A stretch of DNA of 64,000 bases from contig PGZM01000008.1 in the NCBI GenBank assembly GCA_002841395.1, forward strand, positions 62,001 to 126,000, in the 5' to 3' direction. Of the stretch, positions 14,742-21,833 are shown piece by piece. The position numbers and the translations under genes are program-made. Source of the DNA: Firmicutes bacterium HGW-Firmicutes-9. Lineage in GTDB: Bacteria > Bacillota > Clostridia > Christensenellales > CAG-138. The notes under the pieces were generated by a model. It did not search any database. It had not been told where the DNA came from and saw only the letters and a program-made list of their open reading frames with translations. Within the stretch, counting starts at the first letter, position 1; each line of letters starts with the position of its first letter.

Positions 14742-15017
14742 ATGCACATGCACCTTAGGTTGAAGACCATGAGCGGGATTTACGCGCAGGCAGAAGATTA
14801 TAGCGCGGATGGTATCGAGAACCCATTCCGACTCACTGCATTCATACCAAATTATGACGGAAAGCCGAAATTCAAACCAGTACAGTTTGCGTTCGGATCA
14901 ATGGCAGAGGTGTCAAACGCGATATTTGCGTTGACATACAGCGGGAAGAAGCTCAAAGACTACGCGAGTAAGCTTATTGAGCCAGATAACGAGAGATTAT
15001 TGACGGTAAACATTTAA
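14742..15017 (+). CDS. Hypothetical early phage protein
   Basis: The 91-residue protein starts MHMHLRLKTMSGIYAQAEDY after GAAAGGAG. It has mixed alpha/beta character and a Lys-rich C-terminal helix (TYSGKKLKDYASKLIE). I do not recognise it. A strongly paired RNA element sits immediately before its ribosome site, which may control its expression. It heads a tightly packed group of rightward genes. Confidence 0.72.
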   Translation: MHMHLRLKTMSGIYAQAEDYSADGIENPFRLTAFIPNYDGKPKFKPVQFAFGSMAEVSNAIFALTYSGKKLKDYASKLIEPDNERLLTVNI

Positions 15018-15035
15018 CGATGGAGGATGTGCAAA

Positions 15036-15476
15036 ATGCCTTTTCGAATTTCAGAAGACGATAAACGCGCCGCCAAGGTTCTCAACAGTGGGAGCATGGA
15101 CGGCGCGCGCGCGTACTGCAAGAAGGTGGTAAGCGATATCGACAAAAAGGGTAAGCACGGACGCATCGACAATATTTTACCGCTTGCAGAAGCAGCTGCC
15201 ACATATCAAGATATCGCCGCTGATGCCGTGTCTTCCGATGAGGGAGAAAAAGCGCAGCCGCACGAAAATTTCATGAATGCACTGTTTCAAGCAACGCGCG
15301 AGGAAGTCTTGCAAAGCGGATGTTGGCGGTGCGAGCGGGACGTGTGTCGGCCTTTTGCCGGGGCGGTTAGCATACGCCACGAAGGGGACAGGCATTATCT
15401 CGTTTTCACGGACGCGAGCGGCAATAGTACCGAATATCGCATTTGGTTCTGTCCATATTGCGGAAAGAAGTTTTAA
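15036..15476 (+). CDS. Hypothetical protein with C-terminal zinc ribbon
   Basis: The 146-residue protein starts MPFRISEDDKRAAKVLNSG; GGAGG is nine bases upstream of ATG 15036, whereas ATG 15027 abuts it. The C-terminal part holds CWRCERDVC and FCPYCGKKF, two cysteine pairs that can bind one zinc. The N-terminal half is helical. Zinc ribbons at the C-terminus are common in phage accessory proteins; the role is unknown. The next gene starts 15 bp after its stop. Confidence 0.75.
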   Translation: MPFRISEDDKRAAKVLNSGSMDGARAYCKKVVSDIDKKGKHGRIDNILPLAEAAATYQDIAADAVSSDEGEKAQPHENFMNALFQATREEVLQSGCWRCERDVCRPFAGAVSIRHEGDRHYLVFTDASGNSTEYRIWFCPYCGKKF

Positions 15477-15490
15477 GGAGGAGTCAACCT

Positions 15491-15895
15491 ATGTGCAGAC
15501 CTCAGATCGGAGCTGACGGCTGGGAAAGGCCGAGAGACAACATCTTCACGCGATACCGCCTACGTCGCATCCTGCGCGCGTTGGGGCTGAATGAACTTTA
15601 CACGTGGCAGCGGCAGTACGTTTTCAGCGAGCTGTCGGAAGTACCGAGCAAGAAAGGGTGCGGGAAAACGACTGCACGTCTGGTCAATCTCGCGATGTGG
15701 TATCACGGCGTGATCGACAAACGGGATATCACCTGCGCTGGCATCCTCGGAGACCCCGACTATTACGCCGCAAGCAGAAGAAGCCGAAACTACTACTTGG
15801 CAGAGATCGAGTGGGCGCACGCGCAGTGCGTCGCGCACGGCATCCGGGTATTCAAGATCGTGCCGGAAGAGCGGAAACGGTGGTGGAGACCGTGA
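15491..15895 (+). CDS. Small protein with a P-loop-like motif
   Basis: The 134-residue protein starts at ATG 15491 after AAGGAGGAG. It contains KKGCGKTTARLVNLA, which matches a Walker A loop, but no convincing Walker B follows, so it may be a short or truncated NTPase. The end RKRWWRP is basic and aromatic. I do not know the family. Its stop overlaps the GTG start of the next small gene. Confidence 0.7.
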   Translation: MCRPQIGADGWERPRDNIFTRYRLRRILRALGLNELYTWQRQYVFSELSEVPSKKGCGKTTARLVNLAMWYHGVIDKRDITCAGILGDPDYYAASRRSRNYYLAEIEWAHAQCVAHGIRVFKIVPEERKRWWRP

Positions 15896-16056
15896 GCAAA
15901 CAAGTCAACTTGCTCGATGATATCGATGATATCGACGATTTGAAGCAAGCGAAGATAAGGCTAGCACAAGCGGTTTCAGAATTATTTTGGATTGAGAGAT
16001 TACTTCACTGGATAACCCGAAGAAAAGTCCATAACGAGAGCAAAACAGACAGTTAG
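15892..16056 (+). CDS. Small translationally coupled protein
   Basis: GTG at 15892 overlaps the stop of the preceding gene (GTGA) and follows GGTGGAG. The 54-residue product has an acidic repeat, DDIDDIDDLK, then an amphipathic helix (AVSELFWIERLLHWITRRK). It shows no known domain. The coupling arrangement is the main evidence. Confidence 0.55.
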   Translation: MSKQVNLLDDIDDIDDLKQAKIRLAQAVSELFWIERLLHWITRRKVHNESKTDS

Positions 16057-16081
16057 TAAATCAGAAAAGGAGGGCGCGACT

Positions 16082-16342
16082 ATGGAGCAGAGCATCAAGG
16101 TTTTGAAAAAAGAATACCGCTATGCGCTGCTGCCGTTGGTCGCGCCCGAATCGCGCGTGTACACGCTTCTGGAAGCGTGCGCCGTGCTCCAAACATCGAA
16201 ATCGACTATGCTGCGGTTACTCGCGGCGGGTGAAATAAAAGGATTCAAGCTGCCGAACACGCAGCACGGACGCTGGCATATCGCCGAGATCGCGATTGCC
16301 GCGTACATCACCGCACGGACGGAGGAGGCAAACGAGGCATGA
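16082..16342 (+). CDS. Excisionase-like MerR-type DNA-binding protein
   Basis: The 86-residue protein has a winged-helix of the excisionase/helix-turn-helix_17 type: VYTLLEACAVLQTSKSTMLRLLAAGEIKGFKLP, followed by GRWHIAEIAIAAYI. Proteins of this kind include phage excisionases (Xis) and small regulators. It is well separated from the integrase, so it may be a regulator rather than the directionality factor. AAAGGAGGG precedes the ATG, and the next gene overlaps its stop (ATGA). Confidence 0.8.
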   Translation: MEQSIKVLKKEYRYALLPLVAPESRVYTLLEACAVLQTSKSTMLRLLAAGEIKGFKLPNTQHGRWHIAEIAIAAYITARTEEANEA

Positions 16343-16734
16343 ATTGTACGAAATGCGGAAAGCGGATTCTTTTCATGAAGACGCAAAACGACCGAACAAT
16401 GCCCGTTGATGAGCAAATGGTGTACGTCGTGCCGGATGACAGCGCTCGACTACTTGCGGTTACACATACCGGGTATTCATTCCATGCGCGGCTTGCAAAC
16501 GCGGGGGACAAGGATGCCAGGAAAGCGCATCTGACACACTGGGCAAATTGCAAGAAGCATACTCCGAACCATGTGCAAGCGGCACGGGATGAGTACGACA
16601 GGCGTCAAGAAGAAGTGATTGACAACAAGCTCGCTTTTCAGCGCAAACGCTATGAAGAAGCGCGCCGGATCGAGCGGCAGAAGCGTGAGCCATCAGAGGT
16701 AGCCGAGCAGATTTCGCTGCTTCACTTTCTTTAG
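16339..16734 (+). CDS. Hypothetical protein with zinc-binding Cys/His pairs
   Basis: The 131-residue protein starts MNCTKCGKRILFMKTQND with a CxxC knuckle; HLTHWANCKKH may complete a zinc site. The second half is a long charged helix (DEYDRRQEEVIDNKLAFQRKR onward, coiled-coil-like). Its ATG overlaps the stop of the excisionase-like gene by ATGA coupling. This layout is seen in many Firmicutes phage hypothetical proteins; the function is unknown. Confidence 0.75.
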   Translation: MNCTKCGKRILFMKTQNDRTMPVDEQMVYVVPDDSARLLAVTHTGYSFHARLANAGDKDARKAHLTHWANCKKHTPNHVQAARDEYDRRQEEVIDNKLAFQRKRYEEARRIERQKREPSEVAEQISLLHFL

Positions 16735-16755
16735 GAAATAAACATCTAAACAAAA

Positions 16756-16794
16756 AAACCGAGTTGATGTATTCACATAACTCAGGTTGGGAAC
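16756..16794 (-). terminator. Terminator of the leftward multi-pass membrane gene
   Basis: On the minus strand ACCTGAGTT...AACTCGGT form an imperfect stem followed by TTTTTTTG, 17 bases past the stop of the leftward gene and close to the end of the rightward gene. Confidence 0.6.
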
Positions 16795-16810
16795 ATCTGA
16801 CAGCAGGTTT

Positions 16811-17356
16811 CTATTCAACGTTGTTTTCAGATAGAGAGTGGAAGAAATCATGAATCTTATTAAGCATTCTTGCCATAAGGCTGAATATTCCCATTAGTAT
16901 CGCAAGAGAGATAGCAAGGATAAGATAAAAAGTTAGATTGTCGATAAAAGTTGATGACTTAGCAAGTTGAGATTGGTAAATAACCTTGAAACAAAACAAA
17001 GCAAAGCAAATTGTAAGTGCCAAATTAAAGTATGAGCATAGGATTGCGATTAGTGAAGAACGTGGAGTTGCAAGAAGGCAAGTTTCAAATACGTTGAACA
17101 GAAAGAAAAAAACAATTGCAAGAGCGAGGTTTCGAGAATATGTATAACCATCAATTTTAAGTAAGCAAGCTAGCCAAAATCTGAAAGAGGCGAAATAATT
17201 GAAAGCTGCTATGAAAAGCGTGATCAGAAGGAGCACATGGGAGAACTCGAAAACAAAAAAGGACATTTTTGTGCCATGTGACAAATAAGTATAGTACAGC
17301 GCTATTAGGGCAAATAGTGCTCCAATTAATAAATTAAGGCTAAGTTCTTCATTCAT
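16811..17356 (-). CDS. Multi-pass membrane protein, unknown
   Basis: The 181-residue, very hydrophobic protein has about five membrane segments (near residues 8-24, 32-56, 74-98, 102-124 and 141-165). No catalytic motif is visible and I do not recognise the family. It is AT-richer than its neighbours, has its own promoter (17363-17390) and terminator, and points against the early genes. This is the layout of a cargo gene expressed from the prophage; superinfection exclusion is a possible but unproven role. Confidence 0.75.
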   Translation of the reverse strand: MNEELSLNLLIGALFALIALYYTYLSHGTKMSFFVFEFSHVLLLITLFIAAFNYFASFRFWLACLLKIDGYTYSRNLALAIVFFFLFNVFETCLLATPRSSLIAILCSYFNLALTICFALFCFKVIYQSQLAKSSTFIDNLTFYLILAISLAILMGIFSLMARMLNKIHDFFHSLSENNVE

Positions 17357-17362
17357 ATGACA

Positions 17363-17390
17363 ATTATATGAGAACTGTTGTCAAAGTCAA
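17363..17390 (-). promoter_or_regulatory. Promoter of the leftward multi-pass membrane gene
   Basis: Minus-strand TTGACT (17385-17390) and TATAAT (17363-17368) are 16 bases apart, just upstream of the gene that starts at 17356; a nearly leaderless transcript would result. The remaining 17391-17505 shows nothing else. Confidence 0.6.
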
Positions 17391-17505
17391 TACTACAGAG
17401 AAATGTAATTAAATCATCGGGTCAAGAACAGGTCTATGACAAAACCTTTTTTAGATCTCAACCGAACTAGATTAGTAATGAAATAAAAACTGGAGACACT
17501 GACGC

Positions 17506-17778
17506 ATGAAAAAGAAAAGAAACGGAACGCAGCAGATAAAGAAACATTCGCTTTGCTGGACGTGCCTGCGCTCTCGTCCGATACCGGGCATTGGATGCTC
17601 GTGGTCGCGCCTGTATCACCCAGTCAAAGGATGGGACGCGGAAGCGACAACGATCAAGAGCACGCGAAAAAGCGGAACAATCACATACGGATCATATCGC
17701 GTCTGTGCGTGTCCGCTCTATATCGAAGAGAGAAATGTGCAGACCAATGATTTCACGTTTGAAGAACAGAGGGCATAA
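17506..17778 (+). CDS. Small zinc-finger-like phage protein
   Basis: The 90-residue protein contains HSLCWTCLRSRPIPGIGCSW and later YRVCACPLY, a four-to-five cysteine set suited to one zinc. This pattern, with CxxC then GGCSW/ GCSW, is common in Clostridia phage early genes of unknown role. The N-terminus is Lys-rich. TGGAGAC precedes the ATG. It restarts the rightward gene series after the leftward membrane gene. Confidence 0.75.
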   Translation: MKKKRNGTQQIKKHSLCWTCLRSRPIPGIGCSWSRLYHPVKGWDAEATTIKSTRKSGTITYGSYRVCACPLYIEERNVQTNDFTFEEQRA

Positions 17779-17804
17779 CGCGCTGCGCGCGGGAGGACTA
17801 GACC

Positions 17805-18077
17805 ATGCCGGAAGAATCCTATAGTTTTAGCAAAAGTCATTTCATGCGAATTGACGTCGACGAAATCAAAGGCCGGAAAACGCCGATTTTCCGCATTGCG
17901 GAGATAACCACGCTTGGAGAGCTGGGCGAAATCAAGTGGCATACGCCGTGGCGCGCGTTTTGTTTCTTTCCAGAGGGCAGTTGCGTATTTGATAGCGGAT
18001 GTCTCGCAAAGATCGTGGAGTGGGTACGGGCAGCGAACGAGCAGTATAAGAGCGCGCGCAGAAATGAGAGCATATAA
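17805..18077 (+). CDS. Hypothetical early phage protein
   Basis: The 90-residue protein starts MPEESYSFSKSHFMRIDVDE after GGGAGGA. It has beta-rich N-terminal and helical C-terminal parts (GCLAKIVEWVRAANEQYKSA), without a known domain. It follows the zinc-finger-like gene by 26 bp and is convergent with the leftward coiled-coil membrane gene. Confidence 0.7.
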   Translation: MPEESYSFSKSHFMRIDVDEIKGRKTPIFRIAEITTLGELGEIKWHTPWRAFCFFPEGSCVFDSGCLAKIVEWVRAANEQYKSARRNESI

Positions 18078-18102
18078 ATCTAGAATTATTGGCGATGACA
18101 TA

Positions 18103-18501
18103 TTAAGGCTTTTGCCTAGGAGGTTCTCTCGTTAGCAAGCTGATGATTATATCAAGACGTTTATAACTGTCGGAGGTTTCATTGCGAAACTGTTCCTCTA
18201 ACGCTTGAATTTCAACTCTGCATTTCTCGGACACGTAAAGCTGGACTTCATGATAGTTCTTAGTTTGAGAATATGTTCGTTCATATGCAGCTGAATCCGG
18301 ATCGTTTAAGATTGCTGTTTGAATTGATGCAGCTGCAATGTAATCTTCGATGATCTTCGCGCGATGCTCGTAATAGTTTTCACGGTAAAATTTCTTGCTC
18401 TCCTGAGAACCGTTAATCCAAGAAGTAAGAACAGGACTTGCGACAGAAATCGCAACAGCACAAAGCGCAATTATTAGTTCCCAATTAATACTCGTTTCCA
18501 T
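18103..18501 (-). CDS. Small anchored coiled-coil protein
   Basis: The 132-residue protein starts METSINWELIIALCAVAISVA after AAGGAGG and has one N-terminal membrane segment (about 8-25). The rest is helical and charged (KFYRENYYEHRAKIIEDYI; VSEKCRVEIQALEEQF), probably a cytoplasmic coiled coil. I do not recognise it. It is one of several lone leftward membrane-associated genes in the early region. Confidence 0.72.
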   Translation of the reverse strand: METSINWELIIALCAVAISVASPVLTSWINGSQESKKFYRENYYEHRAKIIEDYIAAASIQTAILNDPDSAAYERTYSQTKNYHEVQLYVSEKCRVEIQALEEQFRNETSDSYKRLDIIISLLTREPPRQKP

Positions 18502-18582
18502 AGTTACCTCCTTTTTGGCGATTATACCACTAATTTTGGTTTTGAAACATACACGCAATACAATGCAGAAACGGAGAAGGTT

Positions 18583-18912
18583 ATGAAAGAATCCATGAAA
18601 GCCCTATGCGCCGATATCGAGGCGGCAGGAGAAAAGGAACTCGCGCGCGCGGCTGCGATGTTCGGGGAGACCAACAACAGCCCACACGAAAGCTACGCGG
18701 TCATTCTCGAAGAGTTTCAAGAGGCGCAGACCGATGGCCGCATGTTTGAACATAATATTGACTTCTACTGGGACGCTGTGAAGAAGAACGACGAAAAGAA
18801 CCAAGACGTTTGGCTCAAAGAGATGAAGGAAAAAGCACTGCGCGCGGCAATTGAATGGACGCAAGTGTATGCAATGTGCGCCAAAGCACTCAAGAAAAAA
18901 GAGAACAATTAA
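18583..18912 (+). CDS. Hypothetical protein, possibly MazG-like
   Basis: The 109-residue, all-helical protein contains NNSPHESYAVILEEFQEAQTD, which resembles the helix with spaced Glu residues in MazG-like NTP pyrophosphatases found in phages. Further metal ligands are not evident, so the assignment is weak. It could alternatively be a structural hypothetical. GGAGAAGG precedes the ATG. A weak hairpin (18922-18943) and the candidate replication origin follow. Confidence 0.68.
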   Translation: MKESMKALCADIEAAGEKELARAAAMFGETNNSPHESYAVILEEFQEAQTDGRMFEHNIDFYWDAVKKNDEKNQDVWLKEMKEKALRAAIEWTQVYAMCAKALKKKENN

Positions 18913-18921
18913 GCAAAACCC

Positions 18922-19192
18922 GCTTCCTTATTTATAAGGAAGCTTTACTACAGGATAAAAATCGAACATGGTTTCTGGTTTATTTGAACCTTGTATACGG
19001 TGATAACATCTCGGACTAAGTATGTAGAACGTACATACACACACCAACCAGAGAGTTGGCGTAGCCAGTAATCGCGAAGCGCGTTCCCTTAGCAGTAGTC
19101 GGTGGGCAGAGTGGGCAATGTGGATAAGTCTTACGCACCTTATCCACATTGTCTCACGCTATCCACCGACCAAGAACCACGACCACTCTGCC
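18922..19192 (+). other. Candidate replication origin: nested hairpins and two inverted DnaA boxes
   Basis: The segment before the Rep gene is non-coding and full of inverted repeats: GCTTCCTTA/TAAGGAAGC (18922-18943), GTATGTA/TACATAC (19020-19038), CCAAC/GTTGG (19044-19059), GTCGGTGG/CCACCGAC (19098-19105 with 19163-19170), GGCAGAGTGG/CCACTCTGCC (19105-19114 with 19183-19192), and a perfect 13 bp pair CAATGTGGATAAG/CTTATCCACATTG (19116-19128 with 19139-19151). The last holds two consensus 9-mer DnaA boxes, TGTGGATAA and TTATCCACA. This fits a double-strand origin of rolling-circle type or a DnaA-assisted origin. Confidence 0.7.
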
Positions 19193-19205
19193 GGAGGTGA
19201 AAACC

Positions 19206-20081
19206 GTGAAAAAGCAACAGTACGTAGCAGAACGCTACGAGGCGATATATGACAAGGACACTCGCGAGGATTTTCTTGACGCAATCAATCACCCAAGCGT
19301 AAAGACCTACCGCAACAAAGCGCAGTTCTGCGGGGACATCCTCGAAAGCGACGTTTGCGCAACGTGGAACGCAAAGAGCCAGGCATCAGCGGCAAAAGCT
19401 GCTATGCGCGAGCAAAGCCCGGAGACCATCGAGAACAGAAACAACCGCAACGCCGAGCGCAGGATCACGCAGCTGCTCAATACGAATTTCAGAACAGGCG
19501 ACTATGCCATGTATCTGACGTTCCGCAGTGAACCGAAAAACTGGGACGAAGCACACAAAGCGTTGGAGTGGTACATAAAAGCACTGCGCAAAGCCTATAA
19601 AGCAGCGGGGAAAGAGCTTTTTTACCTGTACGTCTACGAGTGTGCGAACAAGGACGGAGAAACAGTTCGCCAGCACTTCCACATTTTCATCAATGGCGAT
19701 ATTGAACGCGATTTTGCCGAAGACCTGTGGCGGAAGAAGTACGGGAAAGCCAATGGCACGAGACTAGAGCAGGACGAATATGGTTTGACCGGGTTTGGTT
19801 GCTACGTTCTCAAAGCCCCGCGTGGGGTAAAGAACCTGCGCAGGTGGGCTGGCAGCCAAAACTTAAAAGAGCCGGACGTGAAAAAGAGCACACGGCTGCC
19901 ATCCGGCCAGCGGCTCAGCAAAAAGCTGATGATGGATATCTTGTCCGGCAAGAAAGACGTAAAAGAGGTTTTTGAGCGTGCATACAAGGGGTATATCTTC
20001 GTGGACGCGCGCACGAAATACAGCCAGTACGCCAGCGGCGTATATCTCTATGTGCGAATGCGCAAGATCAAACGAGAATGA
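19206..20081 (+). CDS. HUH-type replication initiator (Rep)
   Basis: The 291-residue protein starts at GTG 19206, eight bases after CGGAGG. Three rolling-circle Rep motifs appear in order: YAMYLTFRSEP (motif 1), RQHFHIFINGD with the HUH histidines 157 and 159 (motif 2), and GCYVLKAPRG with Tyr200 and Lys203 (motif 3, the nicking tyrosine). Such enzymes nick one strand at the origin and stay covalently bound. The C-terminal part is basic. It lies directly downstream of the hairpin-rich DnaA-box segment and upstream of parA and parB. The exact Rep family is not named; a relaxase-like role is less likely because no other mobilisation gene is present. Confidence 0.82.
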   Translation: MKKQQYVAERYEAIYDKDTREDFLDAINHPSVKTYRNKAQFCGDILESDVCATWNAKSQASAAKAAMREQSPETIENRNNRNAERRITQLLNTNFRTGDYAMYLTFRSEPKNWDEAHKALEWYIKALRKAYKAAGKELFYLYVYECANKDGETVRQHFHIFINGDIERDFAEDLWRKKYGKANGTRLEQDEYGLTGFGCYVLKAPRGVKNLRRWAGSQNLKEPDVKKSTRLPSGQRLSKKLMMDILSGKKDVKEVFERAYKGYIFVDARTKYSQYASGVYLYVRMRKIKRE

Positions 20082-20108
20082 CAAAAAACAAAAAAGGATG
20101 TGCAGAAC

Positions 20109-20876
20109 ATGAAAACAGTCTCAATCATCAACCTCAAAGGCGGAGTTGCAAAGACGGTATCCGCAATCAACATCGCCGCCGTGCTCGTGAAGGAACACCA
20201 AAAGCGGGTGCTGCTCGTCGATGCAGACAAGCAAGCGAACACGTCTAAATTCTTTGGCTTGCATGACGAGGGAAAGCCGAGCCTGTCCGATCTGCTGACG
20301 ATGCGAAACACAGCGCGCGAAATCATCCGGCCTACGTCTATGCCGGGACTGGACATTATTCCGGCAAACATGTCTTTGCTCGTCGCGGACAAGCAAGTTT
20401 TGCTAGATGTGCAGACCCCGCAGCAGACACGTTTGCGCGATGAGCTGGAGGAAGTGCGGGAAGACTATGACTTTTGCGTGATCGACAACGCGCCAGACCT
20501 CAATATGACGGCGGTCAACGCTCTGGTTGCTAGCAACGATGTCATGATCCCGATCAAGATCGATCGTTTCGCGTTCGACGGAATGCCTATACTCGTGGAT
20601 CAAATCAACCGTCTCAAAAAGTCGTTCAACCGTGATTTGCGAATTGCCGGATGCTTTGTGACGATCATGGAGCGCAACAAGGTCAACACGCAGGGCATCG
20701 ACGTTCTGGATCGTCGCATGATCGCAGATTTTCCGATGTTCAAAACGGTGATCCGCAAAACGGTCAAGGTTAGCGAGATGACGTTTCTTGGTAGCGCGTT
20801 GATTGAATACGCGCCGAGGAGCACCGCCGCGCAGGATTACGTGCGGTTGGTCAATGAGTATTTGGAAATGTGCTAA
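20109..20876 (+). CDS. parA: ParA-type partition ATPase
   Basis: The 255-residue protein starts MKTVSIINLKGGVAKTVSAI with the deviant Walker A motif of ParA/MinD ATPases (signature lysines in KGGVAKT). DADKQANTS is the Walker A' region, and DFCVIDNAPDLN the Walker B. ParA forms ATP-dependent gradients on the nucleoid that move ParB-bound DNA. ATG 20109 is preferred over the GTG at 20100. It follows rep by 27 bp and is followed after 27 bp by parB, with a palindrome covering its stop codon. Chromosomal Soj is excluded by the phage context. Confidence 0.93.
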   Translation: MKTVSIINLKGGVAKTVSAINIAAVLVKEHQKRVLLVDADKQANTSKFFGLHDEGKPSLSDLLTMRNTAREIIRPTSMPGLDIIPANMSLLVADKQVLLDVQTPQQTRLRDELEEVREDYDFCVIDNAPDLNMTAVNALVASNDVMIPIKIDRFAFDGMPILVDQINRLKKSFNRDLRIAGCFVTIMERNKVNTQGIDVLDRRMIADFPMFKTVIRKTVKVSEMTFLGSALIEYAPRSTAAQDYVRLVNEYLEMC

Positions 20877-20886
20877 TAATTAGCAC
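20870..20886. repeat. Perfect inverted repeat at parA-parB junction (candidate centromere or operator)
   Basis: GTGCTAA-TAA-TTAGCAC has 7 bp arms and includes the parA stop codon. It is not followed by a T run, so it is unlikely to be a terminator. The classical parS sequence GTTTCACGTGAAAC is not present nearby, so if this is the centromere, it is a divergent one. Confidence 0.4.
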
Positions 20887-20903
20887 GCGAAAGGAGAAAG
20901 ACG

Positions 20904-21833
20904 ATGGCAAAACAATCAGGATTCAGCATTCTAAGCACGCTTAACCCGCAGAGTTTACCGGGCGAAGAACGCGCCGCAAATGAATTCGTCGTTGAGATGA
21001 TCCCGTTGAAGGAGATCGAACCGAACGCGGACAATTTTTACAACACCGAGGATATCGAGGCTCTTGCAGAGGACATCAAGCAAAACGGTCTCATGCACAA
21101 CATTGTGGTTGGCAAGCGCGGGGATAACGGACAATACACGCTCATCAGCGGCGAGCGCCGATACAGGGCGTTTACGCTGCTCAACTCACAGGGCAACGCA
21201 GGGTATAAAACAATACCGGCAGTCGTTGACGGTGAGAAAAATCCGCTGCTGGTCAAACTCAAACTCATCAGCGCAAATGCAACAGCGCGCGAGCTGTCAG
21301 ACTACGAGAAGTCAGAACAGGCGGCGCAGATCGAGCAGATTGCAAAGCAACTCAAACAGCAGGGGTTGGAACTTCCGGGGCGCGCGCGGGACATCACGGC
21401 GCAGGTTCTCGGAGTATCGCCAGCACAGGCCGGGCGGCTTACACGTATTGCGCACGATCTTGTGCCGGAGGTCAAAGAAAAGTTTGCTGCTGGTGATATC
21501 GGGGTGACTGAGGCTTACGATGTGGCGACGCTGCCGCCAGAGCAGCAGGTGCAGGTGGTCGAGGCGCGCGCAGCAAAGCAAGCGGAACCGAAAGCAACGG
21601 GCACCGCGCAGCCAGCCAAGCCGCAGAAACCAGTGCAGCAAGCTGGTGAGCGGGAGAAAACCCGCAACAAGACGACTACTTGGATGGACGGTTTTGAGCA
21701 TGACACCGAATTGATGAGTACGGCACTATGTTTGGAACACTGGAATGAGATGGCGTGCCATCCGACAGAGTTCAAGTTCCTAAAATCGCTCGTACTCCAA
21801 GAGGCGGCCATGCGGAAGAGGAGGGCAGAGTGA
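20904..21833 (+). CDS. parB: ParB-type partition protein (CTPase fold)
   Basis: The 309-residue protein contains IPLKEIEPNADNFYNTEDIE, the box IVVGKRGDNGQYTLISGERRYRA with the GERR(Y/H)RA CTP-binding motif, and an HTH (DITAQVLGVSPAQAGRLTRI). ParB clamps load at parS sites and slide on DNA. The C-terminus carries a Lys/Gln/Pro-rich linker and a final domain (WMDGFEHDTELM to the end) that is not standard and may be a dimerisation or extra DNA-binding part. AAAGGAG precedes the ATG. Together with ParA and Rep it makes a plasmid-like maintenance cassette. Confidence 0.93.
   Translation: MAKQSGFSILSTLNPQSLPGEERAANEFVVEMIPLKEIEPNADNFYNTEDIEALAEDIKQNGLMHNIVVGKRGDNGQYTLISGERRYRAFTLLNSQGNAGYKTIPAVVDGEKNPLLVKLKLISANATARELSDYEKSEQAAQIEQIAKQLKQQGLELPGRARDITAQVLGVSPAQAGRLTRIAHDLVPEVKEKFAAGDIGVTEAYDVATLPPEQQVQVVEARAAKQAEPKATGTAQPAKPQKPVQQAGEREKTRNKTTTWMDGFEHDTELMSTALCLEHWNEMACHPTEFKFLKSLVLQEAAMRKRRAE

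Noticed and set aside
15604-16056. Long frame across 15604-16056 as one gene
   Set aside because: Its first two thirds are antisense-like nonsense out of frame with the P-loop protein; only the end from GTG 15892 looks coding.
19206-20081. Rep as a conjugative relaxase
   Set aside because: The protein is short and no mobilisation or type IV secretion genes are present; the neighbours are partition genes.
20870-20886. Terminator between parA and parB
   Set aside because: The hairpin lacks a T run, and the genes are close and probably co-transcribed.
20877-20903. Canonical parS (GTTTCACGTGAAAC) near parAB
   Set aside because: I found no such sequence between 18.9 and 22.3 kb.
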